A DNA stretch of 64,000 nt from Chitinophaga pinensis (GTDB lineage Bacteria; Bacteroidota; Bacteroidia; Chitinophagales; Chitinophagaceae), in assembly GCF_007896845.1 (NCBI RefSeq), contig NZ_VOHS01000004.1, positions 124,001 through 188,000 of the forward strand, read 5' to 3'. The notes under the pieces are model-generated. The model was not told the DNA's origin. It worked only from the letters and a program-made list of their open reading frames with translations, and ran no database searches. Of this stretch, positions 34,429 through 44,518 are shown in pieces. Positions within the stretch are counted from its first letter, which is position 1. Each line of letters begins with the position of its first letter. Made by a program: the position numbers and the translations under genes.

Positions 34429-35670
34429 CTAGAATATTCTGTATCTGTATTTGATCTTGTCGGTGTTGTTATACAGTTCCTTGATGTTGATGGAAGCCTG
34501 TATTTCTTTTACTGCTTCATCTTTCAGGTTACGGAATTCTGCCTGTTTGGTATCGATAGTGTTTTTATCAGCCAGACCGTTATCCTGTGCAATTTTCAGG
34601 GAGCTGTTTACTTTACCATAGTAAGAATCCAGCAGGGTGAAATACTCATTGTACAGGTTCTCAAAACGTTTGGTCTGCAGAACGAGGTCTTCCAGCTGGT
34701 TGTTTACTTCTTTCAAATTTGGATTCTCACGCAGTAATGCTTCGTAATCGATCTTTCTGCCCTTGGTATACTTTGTTTCGAGGTCATTGAAGTAGGTAAC
34801 TACTTTGTCTCTTTTGAAGTCGAAGAAGAAATCGTTCAGTGTTTCTCCGATAGACTTGTTACCACGCTGTGGCAGCTGGAATTTCAGTGCACTGGCAGTG
34901 AACATAATATGATCGTACAGATTATCCTGCAATAAGTTCAGCTGATCTTTATTGAAGTTCAGACCATACTCAAATTTCTGGTTTGCATCGTTCAATGCGG
35001 TGTAATACACTACATATTTGTTCAGTTCTTTTTCGAACTCTTTCAATGTGTTCTGATTGATCTCCTTGTTGTTTACGCTGATGCTGTGCAGAAAGTTCAT
35101 CACAGAGTTAGCGATCGCAAGGGGAGGAGTCAGGGAAGTAAAGCTCTGGAAGATAGGGCTGGCGATAATGGATTTTGTAGACTCCACGATCTTGCCATTT
35201 TTTTCGTTTTTATCCGCTTTACCTTTCAGTACCACTTTTTCAACCAGTTCAACGATACGGTCACTCAGTGAGAACCCCAGTTCTTTACTTTCAGGGTTGT
35301 TCAGGGAAGTGATGAATACGTCGAGGTTGTTGGTAGTAGTACGTGATTTCAGGTCAATGATCTTTTTATTCAGCAGGTAATATGTTTCGCTGGCGAATAC
35401 GATGTTATTCCTGATCAGTTCATACTTGGTAATGTTGTCAATTTCACGGCCCTGCAGCAATCCCTGAATAGCATTGGAATTCTGTTTGTCGCTGTCGTTA
35501 ATACGTTGCAACTCCTCCATTATCCGGCGGATGGTCGTGTCTTGTGTCCTTACCTGAGGCATCACCACATTCTTAAGCTCAGCGTCTGTGGTTGTAGGTT
35601 GTTTCGGTTCCTGTGCCTGCGCATAATGGAAACTTGAAATTAAAATCAGTAGTAGTGTCAGATATCTCAT
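34429..35670 (-). CDS. Secreted helical protein of unknown function
   Basis: About 413 residues from the ATG at 35670, which gives a clean signal peptide (MRYLTLLLILISSFHYAQAQ). An upstream ATG would precede it with unrelated residues. The mature protein is almost wholly helical, with long amphipathic segments and many Asn, Lys and Asp residues. Examples are QQLEDLVLQTKRFENLYNEY-like heptads near the C-terminus and a helix with TPPLAIANSVMNFLHS near residue 185. No cysteine pattern, catalytic motif or named domain is seen. It is probably periplasmic, and may be a structural or scaffold protein. I do not recognise the family. Confidence 0.75.
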   Translation of the reverse strand: MRYLTLLLILISSFHYAQAQEPKQPTTTDAELKNVVMPQVRTQDTTIRRIMEELQRINDSDKQNSNAIQGLLQGREIDNITKYELIRNNIVFASETYYLLNKKIIDLKSRTTTNNLDVFITSLNNPESKELGFSLSDRIVELVEKVVLKGKADKNEKNGKIVESTKSIIASPIFQSFTSLTPPLAIANSVMNFLHSISVNNKEINQNTLKEFEKELNKYVVYYTALNDANQKFEYGLNFNKDQLNLLQDNLYDHIMFTASALKFQLPQRGNKSIGETLNDFFFDFKRDKVVTYFNDLETKYTKGRKIDYEALLRENPNLKEVNNQLEDLVLQTKRFENLYNEYFTLLDSYYGKVNSSLKIAQDNGLADKNTIDTKQAEFRNLKDEAVKEIQASINIKELYNNTDKIKYRYRIF

Positions 35671-35913
35671 AGAATTAAAATGCGTGATCTTTAGACTGAT
35701 TTGACAAAAACATAACATTCACACCAGGATACACATTGTCCACAAAGCCGACGAAAGAATGTCCGCTTTTAGTTGCGACCTGTAGTTGTTTATGCATGCT
35801 ATGTTTATTAGCGTTTCTTTAACAGTCCATGAAAATATGGTGCCAAAAAACGAGTTTACACAAAGATAACAATTTATGATAAGTTGAAACCCTCAGTCTT
35901 TCAACTACTTTGT

Positions 35914-35921
35914 TAACTTTG
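35914..35921 (+). promoter_or_regulatory. -7 box before the GT2-methyltransferase pair
   Basis: TAACTTTG matches TAnnTTTG and is 20 nt before the start codon. The -33 region is poorly conserved. Confidence 0.45.
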
Positions 35922-35941
35922 GCAGCAAATTACCCACTTTC

Positions 35942-36682
35942 ATGTTAAATAATAAAAAGATAGTGGTCGTATTACCTGCCTACAACGCCGCTTTGACACT
36001 AGAGAAAACCTACAATGAAATTCCTTTTGACATTGTTGATGAAGTCGTATTAGTTGATGATGCCAGTAAGGATGAAACAGTTGCCGTAGGAAAGCAGCTG
36101 GGTATCAGGCACATTGTGCGCCACGACAACAACAAAGGTTATGGAGGAAACCAGAAATCCTGTTATAACAAGGCCCGGGAACTGGGAGCAGACATTGTTA
36201 TTATGTTACATCCGGATTATCAGTACACACCTAAATTAATTATTGCAATGAGTAGTATCATTGCCAATGATGTGTATCCGGTCGTGCTTGGTTCACGCAT
36301 TCTGGGCAATGGAGCGCTCAGAGGAGGGATGCCAGTCTATAAATATGTGGCCAACCGCTTTCTCACATTAGCCCAGAATTTACTGATCGGACAAAAACTC
36401 AGTGAATATCACACCGGATACCGTGCATTCTCCGGAGAAGTGCTGAAAAACATCGATTATATGGCCAATGACGATGATTTCATCTTTGATAATGAGATGT
36501 TATCTCAGATTTTTATGAAAGGTTATGAAATAGGTGAAGTAACTTGCCCCACCAAATACTTTGAGGACGCCTCGAGTATTAATTTCAAACGCAGCAGTAT
36601 CTACGGATTCGGGGTGTTAAGAGTCAGCATGCAGCATTGCCTGCATCAGTGGGGGTGGATCAAAGCGAAAATATATAACTGA
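35942..36682 (+). CDS. Family 2 glycosyltransferase (polyprenol-phosphate mannosyltransferase-like)
   Basis: A 246-residue GT-A fold enzyme. The N-terminus VVLPAYNAALTLEKTYNEIP and the nucleotide-sugar Asp in VDDASKDET (about 38-46) are typical. The metal site is in MLHPDYQY rather than a classical DxD. The acceptor region GSRILGNGALRGGMP and HTGYRAFS resemble dolichol/polyprenol-phosphate hexose synthases. There are no membrane helices, so it is a soluble or peripheral enzyme. It would make a lipid-linked sugar or decorate a glycan. It is followed after 14 nt by a methyltransferase gene. Confidence 0.9.
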   Translation: MLNNKKIVVVLPAYNAALTLEKTYNEIPFDIVDEVVLVDDASKDETVAVGKQLGIRHIVRHDNNKGYGGNQKSCYNKARELGADIVIMLHPDYQYTPKLIIAMSSIIANDVYPVVLGSRILGNGALRGGMPVYKYVANRFLTLAQNLLIGQKLSEYHTGYRAFSGEVLKNIDYMANDDDFIFDNEMLSQIFMKGYEIGEVTCPTKYFEDASSINFKRSSIYGFGVLRVSMQHCLHQWGWIKAKIYN

Positions 36683-36696
36683 TTAAACTGTTTATT

Positions 36697-37488
36697 TTGG
36701 GCCTCCAGTGGGAATTAGCTAAAAAGTACCTGCATTATTACTTTACCGCAGGCAACCGTCATGATGTACATTCTCCATTTGTATTTGACCTTGTAGAAAA
36801 GGTATTACGTGACAGGAAGAAACCGCCTGTATTCCGTGAAATAGAACAAATGAGAAAATCCCTGCTGGCCAGCACGGAAACATTACAGGTGACTGACCTT
36901 GGAGCAGGTTCACTCACCAATGCCGGACGTGAGCGTAAAGTAAGCGATATTACCCGCCATGCAGCCAAACCGGCTAAATTTGGGCAGCTGTTCTATCGTC
37001 TGATACAGTACTTTCAGCCGGAATACCTGCTTGAATTAGGTACCTCTATGGGGATGTCTACCTCCTATATGGCCAAAGCTGTACCTGATGCCACTGTGCA
37101 TACCATTGAAGGTTGTCCGAATATAGCCGCCCGCGCTGCTAAAAATTTCGCCTCCTTACAGATCAATAATATTAAACAGCATACCGGCAATTTCGATACC
37201 GTATTGCCATCTCTGCTGAAGGAACTGCCTCGTCTGGACTATGTCTATATAGATGGAAATCATCGTTCTGCACCGACCCTGGCATACTTCGAACAATGTC
37301 TGGAGAAAGTACATGACGATTCCCTGTTTATCTTCGATGATATTCACTGGACGCCGGATATGGAGAGTGCATGGCACACCATTCAGCAACATCCGAGGGT
37401 GACTTTTACGATTGACCTGTTCTTCATCGGACTGGTATTTTTCAAACCAGAGATGAAGATTAAGCAGCACTTTATATTAAAGTATTAG
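36697..37488 (+). CDS. Class I SAM-dependent methyltransferase (O-methyltransferase-like)
   Basis: A 263-residue methyltransferase. The N-terminal segment KYLHYYFTAGNRHDVHSPFVFDLVEKVL is a Bacteroidota hallmark. The SAM-binding motif YLLELGTSMGMSTSYMAKAVP is at about 108-128 and the acidic motif II is HTIEGCP. The metal-binding-like VYIDGNHRSAPTLAYFE and FDDIHWTPDMESAW are typical of catechol/sugar O-methyltransferase-like enzymes. The start is a TTG. Position after the GT2 gene suggests joint action on a glycan or lipid-linked product, but the substrate is unknown. Confidence 0.85.
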   Translation: MGLQWELAKKYLHYYFTAGNRHDVHSPFVFDLVEKVLRDRKKPPVFREIEQMRKSLLASTETLQVTDLGAGSLTNAGRERKVSDITRHAAKPAKFGQLFYRLIQYFQPEYLLELGTSMGMSTSYMAKAVPDATVHTIEGCPNIAARAAKNFASLQINNIKQHTGNFDTVLPSLLKELPRLDYVYIDGNHRSAPTLAYFEQCLEKVHDDSLFIFDDIHWTPDMESAWHTIQQHPRVTFTIDLFFIGLVFFKPEMKIKQHFILKY

Positions 37489-37590
37489 CCAATTAGTAAT
37501 CAACTGTCAGACGTTAAGGATGCAGCATCAGGAAATGTTTTTCCCTTGTTAATTACGAGGATCCTTCCCGAAGTGACATAAGAAAATTTT

Positions 37591-37640
37591 AAAGCGGGAG
37601 CAGGCTTCTTAACAGATAGCCGCTCCCGCTTTCTTTTACC
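37591..37640 (+). terminator. Terminator downstream of the methyltransferase gene
   Basis: AAAGCGGGAGC (37591-37601) pairs with GCTCCCGCTTT (37622-37632), with an inner GGCT/AGCC stem, followed by a T-rich tail. The remaining roughly 80 nt up to the esterase gene is A/T-rich with TTAATT repeats and no clear promoter. Confidence 0.8.
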
Positions 37641-37719
37641 ATTCACACCAATCTCCACTGCATTTCCAATCTTAATTCTTAATTTTTAATGCTTAATTTA
37701 ATTCCAAATACTTCCATTT

Positions 37720-38514
37720 ATGAAAACATTCCGTGCCCTTGCGCTCTTATTGTTCACCTATTTCTCTGCTATGGCTCAGACTACCCCCGATTACAGTGCA
37801 TTTAGTTATGAAACTTTTGTGCATAACGGGGACACATTGCGCTATCGCATGCTGAAACCCTTGAATTATGAATCACAGAAAGCGTATCCGCTTGTGATGT
37901 TTCTGCATGGCTCCGGAGAGAGGGGAACTGATAATGCCGCACAACTCCTGCATGGTGGCAGCCTTTTCCTGAAAGATTCCTTACGTCAGCAGTTTCCTGC
38001 CTTTGTGATTTTCCCGCAATGTCCACCTGATTCTATGTGGGCAAATATGAAGGTAAAACGGGACGAAAACGGTAAAGCAATTGACCGGTCCTTTTCTGAC
38101 GGCACAGATGCACAGGCTACCCCCGGATTGCTGGTGAAATTGCTGACTGACAGTCTGGTGAAAGCCGGAAAGGTAGACAGCCGGAGGCTGTATCTGGGGG
38201 GATTATCACTTGGAGGAATCGGAACATACGATATAGTGGCCCGTTATCCCGGTATGTGGGCGGCAGCTTTCCCGATCTGTGGTATCGGCAATGTGGATAA
38301 CGCGGTGAAATTCAAAAAAGTGCCTATGTGGATCTTCCACGGAGCAGATGATGGGGTAGTACCTCCGTTCGGATCAAGGAATTACTATGAGGCGCTGAAG
38401 AAACTGAAGGCGGATGTGAAGTATACAGAGTATCCCGGTGTGGGACATAATAGCTGGGATAATGCTTTTGCAGAACCCAATCTGCTGCCATGGTTATTTT
38501 CTCATAAGAAGTAA
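37720..38514 (+). CDS. Secreted alpha/beta-hydrolase (prolyl oligopeptidase-like esterase)
   Basis: A 264-residue exported hydrolase. A signal peptide (MKTFRALALLLFTYFSAMAQ) is followed by an alpha/beta-hydrolase fold. The oxyanion region is MFLHGSGERGTDN (about 67-79). The nucleophile Ser is in GGLSLGGIGTYD (about 165), the Asp in FHGADDGVVP and the His in GVGHNSWDNAF. It resembles the predicted peptidases/feruloyl-esterase-like enzymes common in Bacteroidota polysaccharide utilisation. The ester or peptide substrate is unknown. It is convergent with the hemL end of the haem operon. Confidence 0.9.
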   Translation: MKTFRALALLLFTYFSAMAQTTPDYSAFSYETFVHNGDTLRYRMLKPLNYESQKAYPLVMFLHGSGERGTDNAAQLLHGGSLFLKDSLRQQFPAFVIFPQCPPDSMWANMKVKRDENGKAIDRSFSDGTDAQATPGLLVKLLTDSLVKAGKVDSRRLYLGGLSLGGIGTYDIVARYPGMWAAAFPICGIGNVDNAVKFKKVPMWIFHGADDGVVPPFGSRNYYEALKKLKADVKYTEYPGVGHNSWDNAFAEPNLLPWLFSHKK

Positions 38515-38528
38515 GATATAGACAAAAT

Positions 38529-38560
38529 AAAACGCCCCGACACATGATCGGGGCGTTTTT
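38529..38560. terminator. Bidirectional terminator between esterase gene and hemL
   Basis: AAAACGCCCCGA (38529-38540) pairs perfectly with TCGGGGCGTTTT (38548-38559), flanked by T-runs for both strands. It closes the long haem operon. Confidence 0.93.
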
Positions 38561-38584
38561 CCACTCTGCACAGGATTTGAATTG

Positions 38585-39874
38585 TTAACTATGTATAGAC
38601 TGTATAGCTGAACGGGCAGCATCTACGGTCGCGTCTAAGTCTTCTGTTGTCAGGGCTGAGCTGAGGAACCAGCTTTCAAATGCGGATGGCGGAAGGTATA
38701 TACCGCGTTCCAGCATAGCATGAAAGAAGTGTTTGAACAACTCATTGTTGGCGCCTGAAGCAGCTTCAAAATTGATAATAGGATACTCTGCAAAATGAAC
38801 ACTCATCATAGATCCGAGATTGTTGACCTGGTTTACAATCCCTGCTGCACTTAGTACAGATTGTAATCCCCCGGCCAAATAAGCGGCTTTTTCTGCCAGC
38901 TGCCGGTAAATATCCGGATTCTCGTTTAACGTCTGCAACAATGTATAGCCTGCAATCATGGCAATTGGATTACCACTTAATGTTCCTGCCTGATAAATTT
39001 TTCCTGCAGGGGCTATATGTTCCATAATCTCTTTACTTCCTGCGAAGGCGCCTACCGGCATACCCGCGCCAATTATCTTGCCAAAGGTAACCAAATCTGC
39101 CTTAATACCGAACAGTTCCTGTGCACCGCCGCGCGCTAATCTGAAACCCGTCATCACTTCATCAAAGATCAAAAGGATATTATGCGCGTCACAAAGATTG
39201 CGTAAACCTTGCAGGAAGCCTTCCTGTGGCAGGATGCAACCCATATTACCAGCAACAGGCTCGACGATAATAGCTGCTATCTGGTCAGGATTTTCTGCTA
39301 TCAGCTTTTCCACAGCCGGTAAATTATTGTAAGGAGCGGTAAGCGTATCATTGGCTACGGTCTGCGTAACGCCCGGTACAGATTGTATGTCCAGTGTCGC
39401 TACGCCACTACCTGCGCTTACTAAAAATGGGTCAGCATGACCATGATAGTTACCTTCGAACTTGATAAATTTATTGCGGCCGGTATACCCTCTGGCCAGT
39501 CTCAGGGCTGACATACAGGCTTCCGTACCTGAGTTCACCATTCTCACCTGTTCTATATTAGGCACCATACTGATGATCAGTTCTGCGATCTTAATCTCCA
39601 GTTCTGTAGGTGCACCAAAAGAGGTGGAATAGGTAGCATATTCCTGAATCGCCTTCACTACCGGTTCATAGGCATGTCCCATGATCATCGGCCCCCAGGA
39701 ATTGATATAGTCAATGTAACGGTTCCCGTCCACATCATACATATAAGCACCTTTAGCGCTTTTCATGAAGATAGGAGAGCCGCCTACACCTTTGAAGGCG
39801 CGGACAGGGGAGTTCACTCCACCGGGAATAACCTGTTTTGCTTTTTCGAATAATGCTTTGCTTTGCGTGTACAT
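38585..39874 (-). CDS. hemL: Glutamate-1-semialdehyde 2,1-aminomutase
   Basis: HemL moves the amino group of glutamate-1-semialdehyde to give 5-aminolevulinate, the second step of the C5 haem pathway, with pyridoxal phosphate. The 429-residue protein has the PLP lysine Lys266 in [11 protein letters not shown], the preceding FDEVMTGFR Asp, and [17 protein letters not shown]. The typical C-terminal [22 protein letters not shown] is intact. It is the last gene of the minus-strand hem run, although its product acts early in the pathway. Confidence 0.97.
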   Translation of the reverse strand: MYTQSKALFEKAKQVIPGGVNSPVRAFKGVGGSPIFMKSAKGAYMYDVDGNRYIDYINSWGPMIMGHAYEPVVKAIQEYATYSTSFGAPTELEIKIAELIISMVPNIEQVRMVNSGTEACMSALRLARGYTGRNKFIKFEGNYHGHADPFLVSAGSGVATLDIQSVPGVTQTVANDTLTAPYNNLPAVEKLIAENPDQIAAIIVEPVAGNMGCILPQEGFLQGLRNLCDAHNILLIFDEVMTGFRLARGGAQELFGIKADLVTFGKIIGAGMPVGAFAGSKEIMEHIAPAGKIYQAGTLSGNPIAMIAGYTLLQTLNENPDIYRQLAEKAAYLAGGLQSVLSAAGIVNQVNNLGSMMSVHFAEYPIINFEAASGANNELFKHFFHAMLERGIYLPPSAFESWFLSSALTTEDLDATVDAARSAIQSIHS

Positions 39875-39916
39875 GGTAGTGATAAATATTTTTAACTGAA
39901 AAGCATGTGTACCGGA

Positions 39917-40882
39917 TTACAATAATCGCACCGCGTCTTTTGCGAAATAAGTGGCGATCAGATCTGCGCCTGCACGTTTGATGCTGGTCAGGGCCTCAAT
40001 AATAGCTTTTTCTTCATTCAGCCAGCCCATTTTTGCGGCTGCTTTGATCATAGCGTATTCTCCGCTTACATGGTAAGCGCTCACCGGTACATTTACCTCG
40101 TCTTTGATCTTTTTAATCACATCCAGATAATACAGTGCTGGTTTTACCATCACAATATCAGCGCCTTCCTGTACATCCATCAGGGTTTCTTTCAGGGCCT
40201 GTGTAGAATTGGCATAATCCAGCTGGTAAGTCTTTTTATCGCCAAAGCCCGGAGCTGAATCCAGTGCATCGCGGAAAGGGCCATACAGACAGGAAGCATA
40301 TTTTGCGCTGTATGCCATGATACCCACTTTATGGAAGCTATGCTGCTCCAGCATGCTACGGATAGACAGGATACGGCCGTCCATTTTGTCGCTTGGGGCA
40401 ACAAAATCAGCACCTGCTTCCGCGTGACTGAGACTCATGCGGGACAGCACCTCTACAGTAGCGTCATTCACGATCTCTCCGTTCTCTACGATACCGTCGT
40501 GACCGAAGGAAGAGTAAGGGTCCAGCGCTACGTCTGTCATCACCACTATCTCAGGAACGGCATCCTTGATTGCTCTGATAGCACGTTGCATCAGACCTTG
40601 CGGATTAACCGCCTCGGTGCCTTTATTATCTTTCAGTTCATCTGCGCATTTGATGAAGAGCAGTACACTTTTGATACCCATGCTCCAGAGCTCTTTCACT
40701 TCTTTCACGGTCAGGTCCAGTGAATAGCGGAAATAGCCGGGCATAGAAGAAATTTCTTCTTTCACATTTTCTCCTTCCACAATGAACAACGGTGCAATAA
40801 AATCGCTGGGCGTCAGTATCGTTTCCGCAACCATCGCACGGATGGCGGGAGAAGTTCTCAATATCCTGTTTCTGCGTATCAT
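39917..40882 (-). CDS. hemB: Porphobilinogen synthase (ALA dehydratase), Mg/Zn-independent type
   Basis: HemB condenses two 5-aminolevulinate molecules to porphobilinogen. The 321-residue protein has both Schiff-base lysines, Lys194 in YSAKYASCLYGP and Lys247 in MVKPALYYLD. The metal-switch region reads DVALDPYSSFGHDG (117-130), with Asp where the zinc enzymes have three Cys. It therefore belongs to the aspartate-rich form that does not use catalytic zinc and is stimulated by Mg, as in Pseudomonas. It sits between hemF and hemL. Confidence 0.97.
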   Translation of the reverse strand: MIRRNRILRTSPAIRAMVAETILTPSDFIAPLFIVEGENVKEEISSMPGYFRYSLDLTVKEVKELWSMGIKSVLLFIKCADELKDNKGTEAVNPQGLMQRAIRAIKDAVPEIVVMTDVALDPYSSFGHDGIVENGEIVNDATVEVLSRMSLSHAEAGADFVAPSDKMDGRILSIRSMLEQHSFHKVGIMAYSAKYASCLYGPFRDALDSAPGFGDKKTYQLDYANSTQALKETLMDVQEGADIVMVKPALYYLDVIKKIKDEVNVPVSAYHVSGEYAMIKAAAKMGWLNEEKAIIEALTSIKRAGADLIATYFAKDAVRLL

Positions 40883-40903
40883 AAAAATGTGTTTTTGTTG
40901 TGT

Positions 40904-41815
40904 TTAAACGGCCCACTCTCTGGGTTTCAGGAATTCCACCAGCTGTGCTTCCGGACTACCGGCAACAGGGTGATAATCATATTCCCAGCGTGCTCTTGGC
41001 GGAAGACTCATGAGTATGGACTCCGTACGACCGTTGGTTTTCAGACCAAACAAAGTACCTCTGTCATGTATCAGGTTGAACTCTACATAGCGTCCGCGCC
41101 TGTATTCCTGCCAGTCTTTATGTGCGTCTGTATATGGAATGTCTTTGGTCTTTTCCACTATAGGCAGATAGGCCTGTATAAATGCTTCACCATTGGCTTT
41201 GGCAAAATTGAACAATTGCTCTGCATTCATCTTTTCACCGGGACGCTGATAGTCGTAAAAGATACCACCGATACCACGGGCTTCATTGTTACGGTGTTTG
41301 TTGATAAAGTATTCGTCACAGTGCTTTTTAAATTGTGGATACAGCTCTGTACCGAAAGGATCGCAGGCATTTTTGAATGTCTGGTGGAAATGGATCCCAT
41401 CCTGTTCATCCAGATAGTAAGGCGTCAGATCAGCTCCACCACCAAACCATGAGTCTTTCAGTGTACCGTTGTCGTCATACAGCTCAAAATAGCGGAAATT
41501 GGCGTGTACGGTTGGTACGAAAGGATTGACAGGGTGAATAACGAGGGAAATACCGCAAGCCATGAACTGTGCCTGCCCTACGCCAAATTGTTTAGCCATC
41601 AGTTCAGGCAGTTCTCCATGTACAACAGAGGTATTCACGCCCCCTTTTTCGAATACATTGCCATCAGCAATCACGCGCGACTTACCACCACCGCCACCGG
41701 GACGTTCCCAGCGGTCTTCGCGGAAACTGGCTTTGCCATCTATATTTTCCAGCGCTGTGCAGATTTCGTCCTGCAGGCGATGGATGAGGGAAATAAAATT
41801 GTCTTTAATGTTCAT
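40904..41815 (-). CDS. hemF: Oxygen-dependent coproporphyrinogen III oxidase
   Basis: HemF uses O2 to decarboxylate coproporphyrinogen III to protoporphyrinogen IX. The 303-residue protein carries REDRWERPGGGGGKSRVI (about 31-48), the central WFGGGADLTPYYLDEQD motif, and the C-terminal YVEFNLIHDRGTLFGLKTNGRTESILMSLPP. Its presence here, in place of the anaerobic radical-SAM HemN, implies an aerobic lifestyle. It is 12 nt from hemE. Confidence 0.97.
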   Translation of the reverse strand: MNIKDNFISLIHRLQDEICTALENIDGKASFREDRWERPGGGGGKSRVIADGNVFEKGGVNTSVVHGELPELMAKQFGVGQAQFMACGISLVIHPVNPFVPTVHANFRYFELYDDNGTLKDSWFGGGADLTPYYLDEQDGIHFHQTFKNACDPFGTELYPQFKKHCDEYFINKHRNNEARGIGGIFYDYQRPGEKMNAEQLFNFAKANGEAFIQAYLPIVEKTKDIPYTDAHKDWQEYRRGRYVEFNLIHDRGTLFGLKTNGRTESILMSLPPRARWEYDYHPVAGSPEAQLVEFLKPREWAV

Positions 41816-41827
41816 AACTGGTCTCCT

Positions 41828-42853
41828 TTAGAATTCCTTGACAGTATCGATAAATGCTCTTGCGTGGTCAACCGGCACATTCGGCAGGATACCGTGGCCC
41901 AGGTTCGCAATGTAGCGATGTTTACCAAAGCCGGTCAGCATTTCTTTTACTGATTTTTTGATCTCAGGAATAGGAGCCAGTAATTTGGCAGGATCGAAGT
42001 TACCCTGCAGGGTAACGTTATTACCAGCGAACTGTCTTGCACGGGCAGGCTGGATAGCCCAGTCAACACCCAGACAGTTAGCGCCGGTAGCTGCCATTTC
42101 TTCCAGTGCAAACCATGCACCTTTGGCAAATACGGTAACCGGACAAACATCTTTCAGTGCTGCCACGATCTGACGCATATATTGAAGAGAGAAGTTTTCA
42201 AAGTCCTGAGGGCTGAGCAGACCACCCCATGAATCGAACAGCTGTAAGCAATCTGCACCTGCTTTTACCTGTTCTTTCAGGTAGGCGATAGTGGTATCTG
42301 TGATCATTTGCAGCAGCTGATGTGCTACTTCCGGCTGCTGGTAGCAAAATGCTTTGGCAGCATCGAAGGTTTTGGAACCTTTACCTTGCACCATATAGCA
42401 GAGCAGTGTCCATGGTGCACCGGCAAAACCGATCAATGGCACAGCACCATCCAGTGTTTTCTTTGTTAAAGCCAGCGCTTCAAATACGTAATTGAGGGTG
42501 TCCTTTACATCAGGAACGCAGAGTTTCTGAAGGTCAGCTGCACCTTTTACCGGATCTGGCAATACAGGACCGATCTTTTCGATCAGTTGTACTTCCATAC
42601 CCATTGCCTGTGGCACTACGAGGATATCAGAGAAGATGATAGCAGCATCTACACCTACCTGATGTACGGGCATCACAGTGATTTCCGTAGCCAGTTCAGG
42701 GTTCATGCAGCGTTCAAAGAAGGAGTATTTCTCCCGCAGTTTGATGTAGTCAGGCAGGTAACGGCCGGCCTGGCGCATCATCCACACAGGAACACGTTCT
42801 GTTGTTTCTCCGCGTAAAGCTCTCAGTAAAAGGTCATTCTTTAAGGCGCTCAT
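41828..42853 (-). CDS. hemE: Uroporphyrinogen decarboxylase
   Basis: HemE removes four carboxyl groups from uroporphyrinogen III to give coproporphyrinogen III. The 341-residue TIM-barrel protein has the N-terminal [15 protein letters not shown] motif (about 22-36), the [14 protein letters not shown] Asp and the [20 protein letters not shown] region. It lies 5 nt after hemD. Confidence 0.97.
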   Translation of the reverse strand: MSALKNDLLLRALRGETTERVPVWMMRQAGRYLPDYIKLREKYSFFERCMNPELATEITVMPVHQVGVDAAIIFSDILVVPQAMGMEVQLIEKIGPVLPDPVKGAADLQKLCVPDVKDTLNYVFEALALTKKTLDGAVPLIGFAGAPWTLLCYMVQGKGSKTFDAAKAFCYQQPEVAHQLLQMITDTTIAYLKEQVKAGADCLQLFDSWGGLLSPQDFENFSLQYMRQIVAALKDVCPVTVFAKGAWFALEEMAATGANCLGVDWAIQPARARQFAGNNVTLQGNFDPAKLLAPIPEIKKSVKEMLTGFGKHRYIANLGHGILPNVPVDHARAFIDTVKEF

Positions 42854-42858
42854 TCGTA

Positions 42859-43605
42859 TCAGTTGATGTTGTTAAAATAGATTATTGCTGTCTGCACCAT
42901 GTCAGCCATACGCTGGCCGGTGCTGATAATAATTTTGTTGTTGGTATATTGTTCCAATGCCGCTGCTGTGGTCGGGCCTATTGAAAAACATACGGTGTGC
43001 TGCTGCAGGTGATTGATGGAGAAAAAGCTTTGTACTGCGCTTGGACTGAGAAAGAAGATACCGTCATATGTTTCTCCGGTGACGGCCGGTGTTTCCGTGG
43101 TCTCGTATACAATCACTTCATTCAGTCCGATGTTCCGTTGCCATAATATATCGGGTAGTTCGTCTCTTCGTCTGTCTCCACAGAAGAAGACCAGCGGACC
43201 TTTTTCTTCATTCCTGACAATAATCTGTGCCAGCATGGCTGCATTGGCTGCTGTGCCGGCAATATGGTAAGGAATGGCAGTACGGGAAAGGGCTTCTTTT
43301 GTAGCGCCTTCGAGGCAATATACGTTCCATCCGGGTATATTGGCCTGTGTGGTGGCTGTATCTGCCGGGAAGATCCGGATATACAGGTTGTGTATGGCGT
43401 TGACCGCATTCACACTGGTGAAAACGACAGTTGCCTTTTCCCTTAGCAGTTGTTGTACCTGTTGCAGCAGACTGTCAGTAGCCAGTGGTCTGGTGCTGAT
43501 GAAAGCCTGCGGTATGATATCGACAGATTGTTCCGCAGCGCTGCTGACCAGTTCCGGGTCTACAGCTCTCGTGCTTAATATGCGATATCTTTTATTTGAT
43601 AGCAT
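42859..43605 (-). CDS. hemD: Uroporphyrinogen-III synthase
   Basis: HemD closes the hydroxymethylbilane ring with inversion of ring D. The 248-residue protein is poorly conserved in sequence, as the family is. The two-domain pattern, the segment [11 protein letters not shown] (about 59-69) and the late [12 protein letters not shown] and [11 protein letters not shown] segments fit. It overlaps hemC by 14 nt, and its position between hemC and hemE supports the call strongly. Confidence 0.9.
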   Translation of the reverse strand: MLSNKRYRILSTRAVDPELVSSAAEQSVDIIPQAFISTRPLATDSLLQQVQQLLREKATVVFTSVNAVNAIHNLYIRIFPADTATTQANIPGWNVYCLEGATKEALSRTAIPYHIAGTAANAAMLAQIIVRNEEKGPLVFFCGDRRRDELPDILWQRNIGLNEVIVYETTETPAVTGETYDGIFFLSPSAVQSFFSINHLQQHTVCFSIGPTTAAALEQYTNNKIIISTGQRMADMVQTAIIYFNNIN

Positions 43606-44515
43606 GCTTTATCTCCGCAACGATTTTATCTCCACCTTGTGCAAGGATCTTTTCTGCTGCGCTTCTGCCTATCACACCTGCGTCCTGTAAAGGGAGTTGT
43701 TCAGTGATAGTAAAGAGCTGCTGTCCGTCCAGACTGCACAGTTCTCCGCTGAAGTGAACGGTTTCATTGCTGATCGTCGCATATGCACTGATCGGCGTGG
43801 TACAGCCACCCATCAGTGTACGGAGGAAGTCACGTTCCACGCGGGTACAGAGGGCGGTAGCGAGGTCATTGAAAGGAGCACATGCCTGTCTGCAGAAATC
43901 ATCATCTTCACGGCATACAGCAACCACAGCGCCCTGAGCGGGAGCAGGCAGCATCCAGTCCAGTTCCACAGAGGTAGCGGGACGTACACCTATTCTTTCC
44001 AGTCCCGCAGCAGCGAAGATAGCGCCATCCCAGTTTTCCGCTGCAAGCTTCTGCAGGCGTGTATTCACGTTTCCACGCAGGTTATGCAGCTGGTGCTTCG
44101 GATATTTACGCAGCCACTGTGCTTTGCGTCGTACACTGCTGGTAGCAATGTTGGCGATATATTCAGGTTGGTCGAGGAATGTGGTATCCTGACGGTAGAC
44201 CAGCAGGTCTTTTACAGGACCTCTTTCCAGCACGGCGGCCTGAATAATATTTTTAGGCAGTTGCGTCGGAACGTCTTTGAGAGAGTGAACGGCAATATCA
44301 ATACGGCCGTTGAGGAGAGCGATATCCAGGCTCTTGGTGAAGATACCCTGTACGCCTATTTCGTAAAGTGGAGTAACGAGGTCGATATCTCCCTCGCTTT
44401 TGATAGGTACCAGTACCGCATTGTAACCCTGCGCTTCCAGCAGGCCTTTTACTTTATTTGCCTGCCACAGTGCGAGCTGGCTGTCCCTTGTACCTATCCT
44501 TATTTCTTTGTTCAT
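43592..44515 (-). CDS. hemC: Hydroxymethylbilane synthase (porphobilinogen deaminase)
   Basis: HemC joins four porphobilinogens to hydroxymethylbilane. The 307-residue protein starts IRIGTRDSQLALWQA and has the catalytic Asp in VHSLKDVPT (about 77-85). Cys238 in LMGGCTTPISAYA holds the dipyrromethane cofactor. SVRRKAQW and LRGNVNTRLQKL are conserved Arg motifs. The gene begins 3 nt after hemA ends. Confidence 0.97.
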   Translation of the reverse strand: MNKEIRIGTRDSQLALWQANKVKGLLEAQGYNAVLVPIKSEGDIDLVTPLYEIGVQGIFTKSLDIALLNGRIDIAVHSLKDVPTQLPKNIIQAAVLERGPVKDLLVYRQDTTFLDQPEYIANIATSSVRRKAQWLRKYPKHQLHNLRGNVNTRLQKLAAENWDGAIFAAAGLERIGVRPATSVELDWMLPAPAQGAVVAVCREDDDFCRQACAPFNDLATALCTRVERDFLRTLMGGCTTPISAYATISNETVHFSGELCSLDGQQLFTITEQLPLQDAGVIGRSAAEKILAQGGDKIVAEIKHAIK

Positions 44516-44518
44516 GAA

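Noticed and set aside
36697-36990. Possible frame break at the GT2-methyltransferase junction
   Set aside because: The methyltransferase reads from a TTG with a family-typical N-terminus, so the lack of an ATG is only an alternative start codon.
42859-43605. hemD as a mis-called or degraded gene because of weak similarity
   Set aside because: HemD is generally poorly conserved, and the position between hemC and hemE with the SVNAV and SPSAV motifs supports it.
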